NCBI GenBank assembly: GCA_025677825.1
Contig: JAIXMO010000066.1
Span: forward strand, 86,575-150,574
Direction of reading: 5' to 3'
DNA from: Helicostylum pulchrum
Taxonomy: Eukaryota; Mucoromycota; Mucoromycetes; Mucorales; Mucoraceae
DNA length: 64,000 bases
Numbering within the stretch: the stretch's first letter is position 1; each line of letters opens with the position of its first letter. Shown here piece by piece: positions 23,750 to 35,388 of the stretch. Both the position numbers and the translations under genes were made by a program. The notes beneath the pieces are model-generated. The model saw only the letters and a list, made by a program, of their open reading frames with translations, searched no databases and was not told where the DNA came from.

Positions 23750-26480
23750 TTATTTAGATACAGTTTCCAAGAAATTACTTGGTACAAGACCAGACTTGAT
23801 GACTCTTCTGTTTCTCGGGTTCAATAAACTGGCTTCCCACCATCCTTGCTCATCATCTTCATCGCTCTTTGATACCACACCTAACAAATCTCCTTCTTTA
23901 AACGTAATTTCTCCTTCATCTTGTTCTTCATAATCATAAAGTGCATAAGCTTAAAAAAAAGAGTTAAATTATTTGCTTAAACCAAAAAAAAAAAAAAAAG
24001 TAGTACAATACCAAAATCAATAAACCCAGCTACGCGGTCAGGGGTTACAACAACGTCTGGACTAGTAGGTGCTTGGTTTCTATGATACTCTTGAATAAAT
24101 TTACTGCTGCTACGATACGAATCCGGTTGTTGTTCTACTGACCCAACAGGAGAAGAACAAGAAGCAATTGACTCGTTATTTTGCTTCAACATCAGATCAT
24201 GAATACTTTGTGCTGTAGCAGAACTCGTAACACTAGGAGGACCTCTTATGCTTCCAACCCCAATACTGCTACGACGACTCGAGTTACTATTTAACGGACT
24301 AGCTGTTTCTTTTGAAGAAAGCGAGTTGAACGGATCATAGACATCTGCGTACCCTTGGCTGCTGCTAATGGACGACTGACGACTATACGATGGTGGTTCC
24401 ACTGTACTCATACGTCTTGACTGAGGGTTCGGAAAGTACTGTGCCGAAGGGATATTGCTTCTTCTCTGCTGCTGTTTCTGTAACAGGCTAGGTGAAGAGA
24501 TAGACGCGGTAGGTTTAATGTTGTGTGTACGGTACCGAACACTTTCCTCGGGCCCGTCACGAATAATACGCTTAGAGTCCAGTTCTCGTAACATATCGTC
24601 TAATTCAAACGCAGCTTCGTCTGCACTGCTAGCAAATTCTTCTTCTTGGTTATAGTTCATGCCAAATGAATTCAACCGATCTAATGTACGTGGTAATGGT
24701 GGTGAATCCACGGGTTTCATCACGATAGGCTCTTGTGGTTCTTGAGGAACGGTTTCTACAAAGGATACTCTTCGCCTGTTATTAAAACTATTGTTTTTAC
24801 TTGCCAGTAAAGAAGGTGGTGTTTGAGCATTTTTTCTGTTCATTTCTTGGTATGCGGACATTAATCGATCTACTTTTTCATCTTGTGATGCAAGAGGTCT
24901 CTCCAGTTGACTTTCAACTTTGGGGATTTGTTTTACCGTAGGCTCATTGACTGTCTCTGCTTCACTCTCGGGTTCGGATTCGGATTCGGTCACGTACTCG
25001 TATTCTTCTTCGTCATCTTCTTCGTCAGAGGGGTATACTTCCATGACACCCACCATCATAACAGGTTCACTCTGCACCGGACTCTTGTTGTCTTGTGGTT
25101 CGACTGATTTAGTCGTCGTCGTCGTCGTCTCTGGTACACTTGACACCGACATCTTTCTGTTCACAGATGAAGCGCGGTCTTCGGATTCACTTTGGTCTTC
25201 ATGATCAATATCATTATGCGTAAATTTAGTACCTTGATTAGCCTCATGATAAGCGTGTAACTTTATATAATTTTTTGAGGCTAGACACACAAAATAAAGG
25301 TTAATTCCTGTCATCCATTTTTTATTGTAATAACTTACTTGGGATGACACTAGTTGATTTATTTGTATTTACAAATTCAATCAAGTCTTGTACAACATCA
25401 ATCTTTGAAGCTTCTGTATTAATCGTCTCACAAGCCTTTTTATGTATTACATTAGCAAAGAAAGGGTTACAGAATATATAAATTATTTATTTACCTCTAT
25501 TTCACCTTGATGACATGTAATCAATAAATTTGCACAGTCTGATAAATTTGACTTGAAGAATTCTAAGCGCTCTAGTTCCAGTTGTTCAAATGCTTGACAT
25601 GTATGAACCCACTCTTTATTCCATTCTAAGACCATTGTTGATAGATCTTGAAGAGCTTCATCGTATACTTTTTCTACAGTGTTATAAATTAGTAAATATT
25701 TAAAAAGAAGAGGCTGGTTTAGTATTTTACTTAGTTTATCTATTGTAACAGACGCAGATTTAAAAGTTGCAATCTTGTCCTTTTCAGAACCTTGTTGTTG
25801 TACTAATAAATTTGCTTTTTCGATTTCCAGGTTGTGTCGTTTATGTGCTCTATGAACAAAATTAGCTTGTACTTGTCTATTATTGTATAGTTTTTGAATC
25901 GAACTTTGCAGCTACAAGAAAAAAATAATAGATAGTTAGTTATCTAGGTATTATGTATATGTAAGATAGTAGTATAATTACCTCTTTTTTCAAGATCCTT
26001 TGTTTATTTAATAATCTCGATACAGGTACAACCACTTTCTCACGCAACAAAGTTGATAGTTGTAAATGGGACTCAGCTACAGTTTGAAACTGCTGCTGCA
26101 TTGTGTCCATGGCGTGTTTACTTGAACCATTCTCGGTACTAGATATCTTTTGCTTTTGAGCAATTTGTAATAAGGTTTTACCGTACTCTTCTTCTAGTAA
26201 CGCTCTAAAAGAATACGACTTGGATTAGTTTCTTATATGTGTGTGTGTTTGGTCTCTATTAAATTACCTTGACTCATATGCATGCTTAAACTTTTCACAG
26301 GTTTGTTTTGCACCGCGCATGCGTTCAATTAAAATAGTAATTCCATTCTTTTCTAAACTTTCCTACAAGCGCGTAAAAATACACAGTTGAGTTATACAAC
26401 AGTGCGACATGAATTAAAAAAAGAAAACTAACCCAAAAATTATCTGAAAAGTTGATTGGAGAAGAAGCTTCAGTAGTCAT
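23750..26480 (-). CDS. F-BAR/SH3 protein (Cdc15/Hof1/Imp2-like PCH family)
   Basis: A multi-exon gene starts at 26480 (MTTEASSPINFSDNFW, exon 1 26433-26480) and ends in a last exon 23750-23949. The N-terminus is an FCH/F-BAR domain (FSDNFWESLEKNGITILIER, then EEEYGKTLLQIAQK) followed by long helices. The large exon 24012-25341 encodes a disordered Ser/Pro/Glu-rich linker. A C-terminal SH3 is complete: AYALYDYEEQDEGEITFKEG, then EQGWWEASL and GLVPSNFLETV. The architecture of F-BAR, long linker and single SH3 matches fungal PCH proteins that scaffold the actomyosin ring and septum; Bzz1-like proteins have two SH3 domains. Seven or more short introns interrupt the F-BAR part; the internal junctions were not all computed. 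Confidence 0.88.
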
Positions 26481-27627
26481 TTTTTTTAAAGTATAACAAA
26501 GAAAAAGGAAGGCAAAAAAAAAGAAATATTGTTTTCTCTCTCACAAGTCCATTACCGTTTGTTTTCATTTGAATGTTTACATTACAATCCTAATTTGGGT
26601 GTTTTTTTATAAACAAAGAAATTACCAATTTTGTATAAAAAAACAAACCACAAAAAAACACAGTCAACGTCACCAACAACTAAAAAAAAAATCAAGGGCG
26701 AATCCAAGAAAAACATGTACCCAGATCTGTTTAAATATAATTTACCAATCATCTTTACCTTGATCATGTGCAGAAAAAAAAGAGGGGGAGCGTTACACCC
26801 ACTAACGATCTTAAGAAGTAAATAAAAAAATCATCCAATGTTTACCTTATTTACGCTGATAATAACTTTATTTTAAAAGAGCGGTACCTTTTGGGGGGAG
26901 GAAGAGAGAGGGAGAGAGGCGAAATTTCTGACGTTTTTTGCTGCTGTTAAAAAGAAACAGACTTGACTAACCTTTACAAGGTTTCTAAGCTACCGTTAAA
27001 GCGAATCCATTCGGTGGAGATAACAGTATTACAGGAGACCCCCTCTCTCTAATTTAGCGTCTTTTTTTTTACAGCAGGTGCAAAAAAAAGCACGACCATC
27101 ATGATTACGCTCAGAGCAAGTTCAACGCACCTCTTTGTTACATAAACAAATGCACTAACCTCTTAAAAAGGTTCCAGACAGAAGGTCCAGTGCAAATGCT
27201 TTTTTTTGTCTCACATGATATACATACAAACATTTAGCAGGTTTATCGGTAAATTGCATTTATTGTCGGTAGCCGCTATATTTCTTCAGTCAAATAAAAA
27301 CTATATTCCTCGAAAAAAGGAGCTACAGTATACAGTGAAAGCCCAAAACACGTAGTAGTTAGTATATTTTGAATTTCATACGGCCCTTTTTTTTTTGGTG
27401 AAAGAGATATACTATATCAGCTAGCTGATTCATAACTACAACATCGGTATAAACGGCACCATGTGTAAGATTTCGACAACCCAAAAAATCATGCACTTTT
27501 TTGAAACTTTTTGGTATGGTTACTTTTTTTGGGAATAAAAGGTCACAAATATACGGTCACGATATAAACTTTTTTTTTCTTATTTTTGACATCTTGAATA
27601 CCTTTTTTTAAAACAACACATTAAAAA
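26481..27627. other. Divergent intergenic region
   Basis: It separates the F-BAR gene (-) and PARP-finger gene (+). Homopolymer A and T runs and a purine-rich patch near 26890-26920 are present. No gene is recognised. Confidence 0.6.
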
Positions 27628-28406
27628 ATGACCGATCAAGGGAATACAAAGCTTGATGGATCTATTACAAGTTATTGCATTGAACATGCCGCCACTCAAA
27701 AGTCTAAATGTGCTGCATGTGAAAGAGTCATTCCTCATAAATCACTCCGTGTTGCTGAAGTTTACAGAAGAACTAAAAAAGTCAAGAAGGATAAAGCTAG
27801 ACACACATGGTTCCATTTCAAGTGTTGGAAGGGTAAAATGACAATGCATACATTCCTTTAGTACGTGAATATACTGACAAACCTGTTTTTTTAAAAAAAC
27901 GCAACTTTTTAGTCCCTGATTATTTAACTCGTGTACCTATCGAGCAATTTAGAGGATATCTTGCTTTGAACGATAAAGATAAATCTCGTGTTCAAAGAGT
28001 TATCAAGAGCGGTGCTGGATCTTCTTGGGGTCAATTGATGGAAAAGCAAAAGCCTGTAAAGACCGAAGAGGAATTAGAGGCAGATAAGGAGGTTCAAGCC
28101 AAGAAGGATCAAAAGAAGAAAGAAGATGACGAGAGTATGAATATGGACATGACTGAAGTCTTGACCGGTACACAAACAAAGTCTAGCAAGAAGAAGGCAA
28201 AGAAGGAGATTGAAGATAAGAAGACTGAAAAGGCTACTGAAAAGACTGAAAAGGTTGACGCATTAAAGCCCAAGACAGATAAAAAGGCAAAGGTTACCAA
28301 GAAGGCAGTGAAGGAAGTTGTTGCCAAGGTCAAGGAAATTAAACTTCCTAAAGAAGATTTATTAGAGTTGGAGAACTTTGCAAAGGAATTTAGTGCTTTC
28401 AAGTAA
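27628..28406 (+). CDS. PARP-type zinc-finger protein with basic tail
   Basis: Two exons (27628-27832, 27913-28406) give 232 aa. Residues ~15-95 form a PARP-type zinc finger: CAAC near residue 31, a basic RRTKKVKKDKARHTW stretch, then HFKCW, completing a Cys-Cys-His-Cys set. WGQLMEKQKP follows. The C-terminal half is a Lys/Glu-rich charged helix. No ADP-ribosyltransferase domain is present, so this is a stand-alone finger, comparable in layout to S. pombe Hpz1-type proteins. Binding to DNA breaks or nicks is inferred from the finger family. Confidence 0.85.
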
Positions 28407-28480
28407 AAATACAATAAAATAATATGTACAAAATGCTTTTTTATTTTTTAAGTGTATCATTTTTTTCTTTTTTTTAAAAT

Positions 28481-29167
28481 CTATTTGCGACGTACGATTT
28501 CCCAACCATCAGCATCAACAGTAGGTTCTTCAGGTACTTCTTCCATATCATCGTCCTTGTCCTCAGGCTGTTGATTCTACAAGTATACATATAAAAGAAA
28601 AAAAAGATTGAATTAGAGATATATACAAAAATACAGGTACTACGCTATAAACTTACATTATCATCAACAATATCATCACCCTCTTCATCATCATCATCAC
28701 TATCATCTCCTTGCTTTACACAACTAGAAGCAGTAAAAGAGTTTTGAAGCTTGGCCTTTTCACGAAGACGCTCTACTTCAGAAAAGTCACCTTTGACACA
28801 TTGAGCGTACAACAAGATTAAATGCTTTGCGACCAAATAAGGTGAATCGTCTTCCAGTGTAGCATTAAACTCATCAGTCATGATTTGAGCCAAGATATCC
28901 TCGATTTCATCAATATCCAACTGACTACCACCTTTTTTTTTATACTTGGTTAAAAAATTGCATGATTTTTACTGCTTTTTTTTTAAAAAAAAAAAAAAAC
29001 TTACGTTTATCGAAATGACCAACAATAAGATCAATCATCCATTCTCTCTTTTCGGCAGACTCAACTCCTCCCCAATCTTGTTCCACTGCAAGCTTTAAAG
29101 CTGTCCAGTTATGGAAAATATAAGAAACGCCTTCTTCAAAAGCAAGCTTGTTAGGATGATCTGCCAT
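28481..29167 (-). CDS. TSR2: Tsr2, Rps26/eS26 escort chaperone
   Basis: Three exons give about 160 aa, from MADHPNKLAFEEGVSYIFHN to the WEIVRRK end. The core pattern is typical of the Tsr2 family: FEEGVSYIFHNWTALKLAVE, then WGG and an LDIDEIEDILAQIM segment, an acidic Asp/Glu run, and a DGWEIV box at the C-terminus. In yeast Tsr2 binds newly imported eS26 and delivers it to pre-ribosomes. The gene is convergent with the PARP-finger gene; stop codons are about 75 bp apart. Confidence 0.93.
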
Positions 29168-29371
29168 GTTTCAATCGATTAAAAAGTAAAACAAAAATGT
29201 CATCTTGATTTTAAAAATATAAAAACCTCTTCGAGAAAAAAAAAAAAGAAAAAAAAAAAGTGACTGGTACTTCAAGTCCAAGTTAAACACGTAAAACGCG
29301 GTTAAAAAAAACCAGACTTTTTTTTTTTTTTACGTAGTTTATCTATCTTTTTTTTTATATATATAACAACA

Positions 29372-29885
29372 ATGGACAAACCTACACCTCGTATTAATTC
29401 AAGCTTAAGAGAAAAGTATGCTGGAAAGACAGTTCGTATTATTGGAAAGATTGTATCTGTAAGTTATTCTTTTTTTTAAAAATAAATAAATAAAGGAGGG
29501 TTTACTTATAAGTTTATATAGCTTTCAGGCAATACCGCAGTATTAAACTCTACAGATCACGGTCAAGTTTTAGTTCATTTGAATGGTGTAAGTAGTTACT
29601 TTACGTTTAAAAAAATACAAGGTAAGAGACTGACAACAACGGTATATAGGAAAGTCAATGGGGTACAGACTATGTTGAAGTTATTGGACAAGTTGAACCA
29701 GACTTTACATTAAGAGAATTCAAAACTTCTAATCTTGGCAATGATTTCGGTTAGTTTTTGATAAAGTTTTTTTTTCTTTTTTTTTTTTTTTTTTTTTGGT
29801 GTAATTCTAATCGTTATATTTAGATCTTGAATTGGCAAATAAGGTGGTTGAGTTTAGTCAAAGATGCCCAGAGATTTTCGAATAA
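29372..29885 (+). CDS. RFA3: Replication protein A subunit 3 (RPA14)
   Basis: Four exons (29372-29458, 29522-29587, 29650-29749, 29824-29885) join in phase to 104 aa, normal for RPA3. Motifs include PRINSSLREKYAGKTVRIIG, the OB-fold turn STDHGQVLVHLNG and WGTDYVEVIGQVEPDFTLRE. RPA3 is the smallest subunit of the single-stranded-DNA-binding RPA trimer. It starts about 200 bp from TSR2 in divergent orientation and ends 122 bp before the convergent PRO3 gene. Confidence 0.93.
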
Positions 29886-30007
29886 ACAACAGAAAATAAA
29901 CAGAAAATATAATTATTATGATAAGCACATGTTTTTTTATTTTAGTGTGGGTAATTCAAAAAAAGAAAAAGAAAAAAGATATTATGTAGTGATATCATTC
30001 TACATAT

Positions 30008-30925
30008 TTAAAGTTCCTTGCCTAATTGTTCAGCTAATTCTTTACCACGATTTTGAGCAGCAAAGACAGCATCCGACATAGTTTTTCTGATATTATTTGA
30101 TTCCATAGAGTTAATAGCTGCTTCAGTTGTACCCTTTGGAGAAGTGACTTTACGTCTCAGTGTAGCTAAATCATCTTCAGACGTTTGAGCCATACGAGCA
30201 GCACCCAAGCAAGTTTGAATAGTTAAAGCCTTTGCATCTTCTAAAGTTAAACCAGCCTCTATTCCAGCATTTTGCATAGCCTCCATAATTAAAAAGAAAT
30301 AGGCGGGACCACTACCACTAATACCTGTAACTGAATCAATCAGTGACTCTTGAGAGACCCATGATACTTGCTTTGCGATAGAATTCATAATACTTTCTGT
30401 CATTTCTCTTTGTTCATTATTTACATGGTCTGTAGCATACAATCCAACAGCTCCCTCACCAACAAGTGCAGGTGTATTTGGCATACAACGTACAATAGAA
30501 GCAGGATCACTTGTATTTAACCATTTATAAATATCCTGTGTTGTAATACCAGCAGCAATTGACACAATCAACAACTTTGGGTTTTGTTTTAACAAGCCTG
30601 ATAAATCATTGATGACAACTGTACGTAATACTTGGGGTTTAACAGCCAATATAACAATATCGGATCCTTCAATAATTTCACAGTTGTTCTTGGAGCTAAC
30701 AAATTCAGGGTATTTGGTTTGCATGTATTCTAAGCGTTGATCAAAGGGTTCAGAGTAACGAAGTAAAGAACTAGGATGACCACTGGATTGAAGACCGGCC
30801 AGGATGGCTTCGGCCATATTACCACCACCAATGAAAGAAATAATAGGCTTGTTGACAAGTTTTTTAACAGTAGAAGAGACCATATGAGATGTAATAGTTT
30901 GTAATCTTTGAAGAGAAAAGGACAT
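30008..30925 (-). CDS. PRO3: Pyrroline-5-carboxylate reductase
   Basis: A single exon encodes 305 aa. The Rossmann motif FIGGGNMAEAILAGL lies at residues ~31-45, the substrate/cofactor region holds ILAVKPQVL, and the signature GISGSGPAYFF followed by a dimer helix ends in RRKVTSPKGTTEAAI. It catalyses the last step of proline synthesis, P5C to proline with NAD(P)H. The extra ~28 N-terminal residues are Ser/Thr- and Leu-rich and might include a weak targeting signal; cytosolic location is the family default in yeast. It is one of the few intronless genes here. Confidence 0.96.
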   Translation of the reverse strand: MSFSLQRLQTITSHMVSSTVKKLVNKPIISFIGGGNMAEAILAGLQSSGHPSSLLRYSEPFDQRLEYMQTKYPEFVSSKNNCEIIEGSDIVILAVKPQVLRTVVINDLSGLLKQNPKLLIVSIAAGITTQDIYKWLNTSDPASIVRCMPNTPALVGEGAVGLYATDHVNNEQREMTESIMNSIAKQVSWVSQESLIDSVTGISGSGPAYFFLIMEAMQNAGIEAGLTLEDAKALTIQTCLGAARMAQTSEDDLATLRRKVTSPKGTTEAAINSMESNNIRKTMSDAVFAAQNRGKELAEQLGKEL

Positions 30926-31143
30926 ATTTTTTGATACTGGCTCGATTGAAATTGGCCCTATTTATTTAAATTTTTTTTGGTGTGTGTGTAATGTGATTTG
31001 CATTAAAAAGAAAGGGTTCTATCTCTCTCCCAATAATTTATTATTTGTTTGTGTGTGTAGGACCCCCAAGTAACTTACAGACCCCCCATCCCCCTTTTAT
31101 TTTATAAACCCCGGTTATATTAAAATGACGAAATTGTACTCTC

Positions 31144-32094
31144 TCAATAAGCTTCGTTGTAACTTGTGGGTAAATCATACAGATCTTTTTCAGATAACGC
31201 GCCATTTCTATAATAACGTATTACTTATCACATATACATATATATATATATGTATATAGGCATGACATAATCACGTGTATCTTTCTTTTTTAATCAGTGA
31301 CGTACCTGAGTAATAAATCCTCTATCTCTTCTATATCAAATCTTGCGCCAACAAGATCTATGATTCTTACTAAATTAGCAATCAAGATACCATTTTTATA
31401 CCCCAATATTGCAGGTGACTCTACTAAATCAAAGTCTAATTCAATAGCTGATATTCTAATAAATTTAGCAAGTGCATATTTGTTGGATAAACTCGTCAAG
31501 TACTGATCCAACACTCTGCATTTCTCTAACCGTTCATCAAACAAGTGTACAATCACTGCTGTCCCTTTACTTTCTTCTTCGTCAATTACTTCAGCATATT
31601 CATCTATACTGATCGTTGTCACCGTACCAAATACTGTTTGGTCTCGCTCTCTTTTTAATTCCTTTAATCGCTGTTCACGTACATATTTCAATTCATCGTG
31701 TTGTAATACAAGTAATTCTTCCCGTTCATCGTCTAAATATGTCGTGGTCACGGGCGCTTTCGATATCATACGGGCATTGTATTCGTGTATAGCCTTTTTA
31801 TTTGCTATCAACTTGTTAAGCTCATGAAAGTCACGGTCTGCTTTGACTCCTTTAGGCCCTGTCTGTGGTCCATCTACTCTTTCTTCGTGCGGGCGAGAAA
31901 ATTGCTATATTAAGTTTTTTTGTTAACAGATAAAGGGGGGGGGGGGTGAAAAAAAAAGTCCTTTTTTTTACCTCTTCTTCTACATTTTGCTCATCTTGTT
32001 CTTCTTCGTCATCTGTTTCTTGCTCAATTCTATCTTTATCGTCATGTTCTTCTAACCCAGTATTTTGTAATTGTGCCCAAAGTGCGTCTTCCAT
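31144..32094 (-). CDS. Phosducin-like protein (PhLP1 type)
   Basis: Three exons (31972-32094, 31306-31917 approximately, 31144-31207) join in phase to about 265 aa. The N-terminus is acidic, then comes the PhLP signature PQTGPKGVKADRDF. A thioredoxin-like fold without the CxxC pair follows (TAVIVHLFDERLEKC, then YKNGILIANLVRIIDLVG). The TGPKGV motif and the FVR-like strand resemble PhLP1, which with the CCT chaperonin assembles G-protein beta-gamma dimers. A PhLP2/PhLP3 assignment is less likely but possible. The exon 2 acceptor is preceded by a G run at about 31936-31946. Confidence 0.88.
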
Positions 32095-32231
32095 GCTTGA
32101 AAATAAAATAAAAATCTAAATGAGATAACGGGAAAGAGAGAAAAATAACAACAACAAAAAAAAACTGTCATATTTTTTTATTTTTTTTTACTCCTATTTT
32201 TTTTTTATTGTATTTTTAGGAGTTCAACCTT

Positions 32232-32243
32232 TATATATAAAAA
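32232..32243 (+). promoter_or_regulatory. TATA box upstream of ARF6
   Basis: A TATATATAAAAA stretch lies about 85-95 bp before the ATG at 32327. This is a motif match only. Confidence 0.4.
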
Positions 32244-32326
32244 GACAAAAACCCACTTCTTCCCTTTTTTTCTTTTTCCTTACCATCTTTTTTTTTTACT
32301 ACATAAGTAATAATCGAGGTGATATA

Positions 32327-32949
32327 ATGGGAGCAAATGTATCAAAGGCACTATCAAAGATATTCGGTACAAAAGAAATGAGAATATTAATGTTGGGATT
32401 AGACGCAGCAGGCAAAACGAGTAAGCTACAAAAGGGGGAAATTCAAAAAATATAAGCGTTCTGAGATCTAATTTAACTCGTTTTATTATTTTAGCCATTT
32501 TATACAAGCTAAAGTTAAATCAATCTGTTACCACGATACCAACGGTTGGCTTCAATGTAGAATCGGTTACATATAAAAACGTCAAATTTAACGTATGGGA
32601 TGTGGGAGGACAAGATAAGATTAGGAACTTGTGGAGGCATTATTACACTGGTACACAAGGCTTAATATTCGTGATTGATTGTCAAGATAAAAACCGAATT
32701 GAAGAAGCTAGACAAGAACTGTATAGGATTATATCTGACCGTGAAATGAAGGATTGTTTATTATTAATATTCGCTAATAAGCAAGATTTACCTGGTTCCT
32801 TCACTCCTGCTGAAGTCACGGATATACTAGGCCTGGCAAAGTTGAGAGAGAGGATATGGTACGTTCATCCTTCTTGCGCTACCACTGGTGATGGTTTATT
32901 TGAAGGGTTAAATTGGTTGAGCCAAAATGTAAAAGCAATATACAAATAA
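32327..32949 (+). CDS. ARF6: ARF6-type small GTPase (yeast Arf3)
   Basis: Two exons (32327-32420, 32495-32949) give 182 aa. Gly2 for myristoylation is present (MGANVSK). G1 is GLDAAGKT, switch 1 [11 protein letters not shown]3 WDVGGQDK, G4 NKQD and G5 CAT. The segment [20 protein letters not shown] is near-identical to animal ARF6 rather than ARF1. One unusual change is Asn in place of the conserved Pro after DKIR ([11 protein letters not shown]). ARF6/Arf3 acts at the plasma membrane in polarity and endocytosis. A TATATATAA box lies about 90 bp upstream. Confidence 0.95.
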
Positions 32950-33775
32950 ATTATTATGATCGGTGGCAATATTTTTTGCTTTCTTCTGTTTTATAAAGGA
33001 TATGCAACCGATCATCCATCAACTTCTGTATAATATAGAACCTCACCCTTACTTCTTCTTCTTCTTCTTCTTTACATTAAATAAAAAAAAACTCTTTTTA
33101 TACTTACTTGCTTGGACAAAAAAGAAATTGTGTCTCTCATCACTCTTATATCTGCTATATTTATGATGAACAAAAAAAGTGTGTAAACTCTATTATTAGA
33201 CTTGCTCGCATAAATAACAATAAAGGAGAAAGTTCTTACTGTACAACAGCCAAAGGTTTTTCGCGTGGTAATAAGCTAATTGACTTTTTTTTATGCTTAC
33301 CTCTTACTTGGTTTTTAAGTTAAGGCACCCCGAAATTTTTTAAAAAAAAAATCCCATCCCCCCTCACACTCTCCTTTAGTCTCCGTTAACTGGGTACTTG
33401 ACACCCGTTAGGAAACAAATAACCTACCTGCATATTCACAGAGAACTATCCTACTACGCTATAAAAAAAAAGTTATATATACTTTGCAAGTGGGTCAAGT
33501 TTAAACTACATGTCTTCTCCCTTTAAATGTATTAGAAAATAGCCTTCCAGAAGTTACTCTCTTATTCTATTCCATTTCTATACTTTGAATTTTAAGGTTG
33601 ATCGAAAAGGTTTGTACATTTAGTTTCTATAGTACTTAATAGGATATCAATTACCTTTCGCCTCCCACTCCGAGACTCTCTCCTATATGTTATTATTATT
33701 GTACGTCATTCATACACGCTATAAAGAAAAATTCTTTTTTCATTCTTAAATCAATTAAGAATTTACTTGCTTTTT
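32950..33775. other. Intergenic
   Basis: AT-rich with a (TTC)n run near 33052-33070. No recognisable gene. Confidence 0.6.
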
Positions 33776-33975
33776 TTACAGCGCAACCTTAAATGAAAAA
33801 AAAAAAAAAATCCTGATAACGTGCATCAGTTTTCTAAAAAAAAATGTAGATTGAAAAGTGGTCATTTTTGAGGATTGAAATCCTGAGTCTATATAAGGAA
33901 ATAATTGTAATGGTTTTTTTTTTACTTTTGCTGATTTCAGGCCAGTGCCGTCCATCGTGATGCTGCTGCGATAAT

Positions 33976-34525
33976 TTAAGGACTTGAGCTTATTATACCA
34001 AAAAAAAGCTTGGCAGAAGCTTCGGATGCGTTCATTTTCTTTGCACCAGCAATTCGGAGGCCAAGATAACAATGAACGGCTTGATGTTTAGTCTGCTCGT
34101 AGCCTGATTTCTCAAGGATGCTACCAGAGCTAAGTCTTGGTATTAATTCCGTAGCCGTTATCATAAGCGGCCTGCATTGTTTCCATCTCAGTTGCAGCAG
34201 GGGCCTCTTCAGCTACTGGAGTTGCCACATTAAAATAGCTAGAAATATTAGCTCTTCCACTGGCCATTTCACGATTTTTTTGATTCAACTTTCGTTGATG
34301 TCTGACAGTGTACTTTAAACCTCGCGAAAATGGCGTTTTTCTGCTAATTTCGTCATCCTTCAAGATAAAGTTAACTGATTGAACAGTTGTTTCTTCGACA
34401 ATTTCGACAGGTTGAACATCTACTACTGTTAAATCTTCACTATCTACATTGATAATCTCAGCGACACCACGAGCTTTACGTAAATTTTGAATCATGCTCT
34501 TTTTTCTGTTAGATAATCTTGCCAT
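33976..34525 (-). pseudogene. Frameshifted N-terminal relic of a transposon-type protein
   Basis: Frame 1 runs from an ATG at 34525 (MARLSNRKKSMIQNLRKARG, basic) for 131 codons to a stop at 34130. A second frame overlapping it from 34164 continues the sense (PRLSSGSILEKSGYEQTKHQ, then AVHCYLGLRIAGAKKMNASE) to 33976. The shift plus the missing C-terminal part suggests a decayed gene. The layout (basic N-terminus, helical domain with KHQAVHCYL and NASEASAK) reminds me of N-terminal regions of fungal DDE transposase-like families. No catalytic domain is visible, so the family is not certain. Confidence 0.45.
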
Positions 34526-34633
34526 TTTAAATTTTTATTTGCTTTGATAATAACTAAAAGTTGATAAAAATAAAAAAACTTTTTTTTATTAACTCTACTT
34601 AATAAGTAAAAACTAATAACATCGACACCGGTT

Positions 34634-35084
34634 GAATTTAGCAACGTTGTATGATTGATTAATAGCTACAAGTCCAGGGTCAATCATTTATATAATGCTT
34701 AAATATGCATGTAGTAAACAAGGTAGGTTTACGAGGGGAAAAGCAAAGAGTAAATTATAAGACTTTTATATTTATTACTATATATAATAAAGCTATCTAT
34801 GTCAAACTGACGGTTCTCTTACATATAACTGAGATCTTACTACATAAAAGGTCATCTGTTTTTTAACTGCTTTTAATGAATTTTCTCTACATTGTGACTA
34901 TGTGATGAACTAAAAAAATTTTTATTTGTGTCGCTGTTACAACGCCGGTCAAACTTCGAATAAACTTTTTGAAAAGCGTAAAGGAGATATGCAACAAACA
35001 CTGGCTATAATGTTTTATTAGCACTCTTTAAAACGTTTTTCATTGATTGTTTTATCTTTAAAAATGTTTCCCATCGTGTTTAAT
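34634..35084. repeat. Diverged direct repeat, copy A
   Basis: The 3' end (about 35020-35084, ending CCATCGTGTTTAAT) and a 5' block around AATAGCT (34661) recur in copy B with many mismatches. Copy A carries roughly 235 bp extra in the middle. Confidence 0.6.
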
Positions 35085-35173
35085 CCAAAAAAAAAAAGTG
35101 TTGAAATCCCACTCTGCTGACTGTGCCGTTTTTTAATACCAGCTAAACATTTAAGTAGTATTGTCACTTTTAA

Positions 35174-35388
35174 AACTTAGTAACGCTAGATGACTGGCTA
35201 ATAGCTCAAAGTAAAGGGAGGTCAAATTTTTATTACAGTGCTTAAATATTCAAACTTCAAATGGAAGTTACGAAAAAAAATAAAGTCAATATACAAAAAA
35301 ACACCGAATGTAATCTGTTACTAACACTCCTTAGAACACTTTCCATTTGTCGCTTTATGTTTAAAAAGGTTTGCCATCGTGTTTAATT
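35174..35388. repeat. Diverged direct repeat, copy B
   Basis: It is the shorter partner of copy A, in the same orientation, sharing the AATAGCT and TGCTTAAATAT blocks and the CCATCGTGTTTAAT end. Confidence 0.6.

Noticed and set aside
24455..25204. Plus-strand ORFs with Ser and Val runs
   Set aside because: They lie antisense to the Ser/Glu-rich linker of the F-BAR-SH3 gene.
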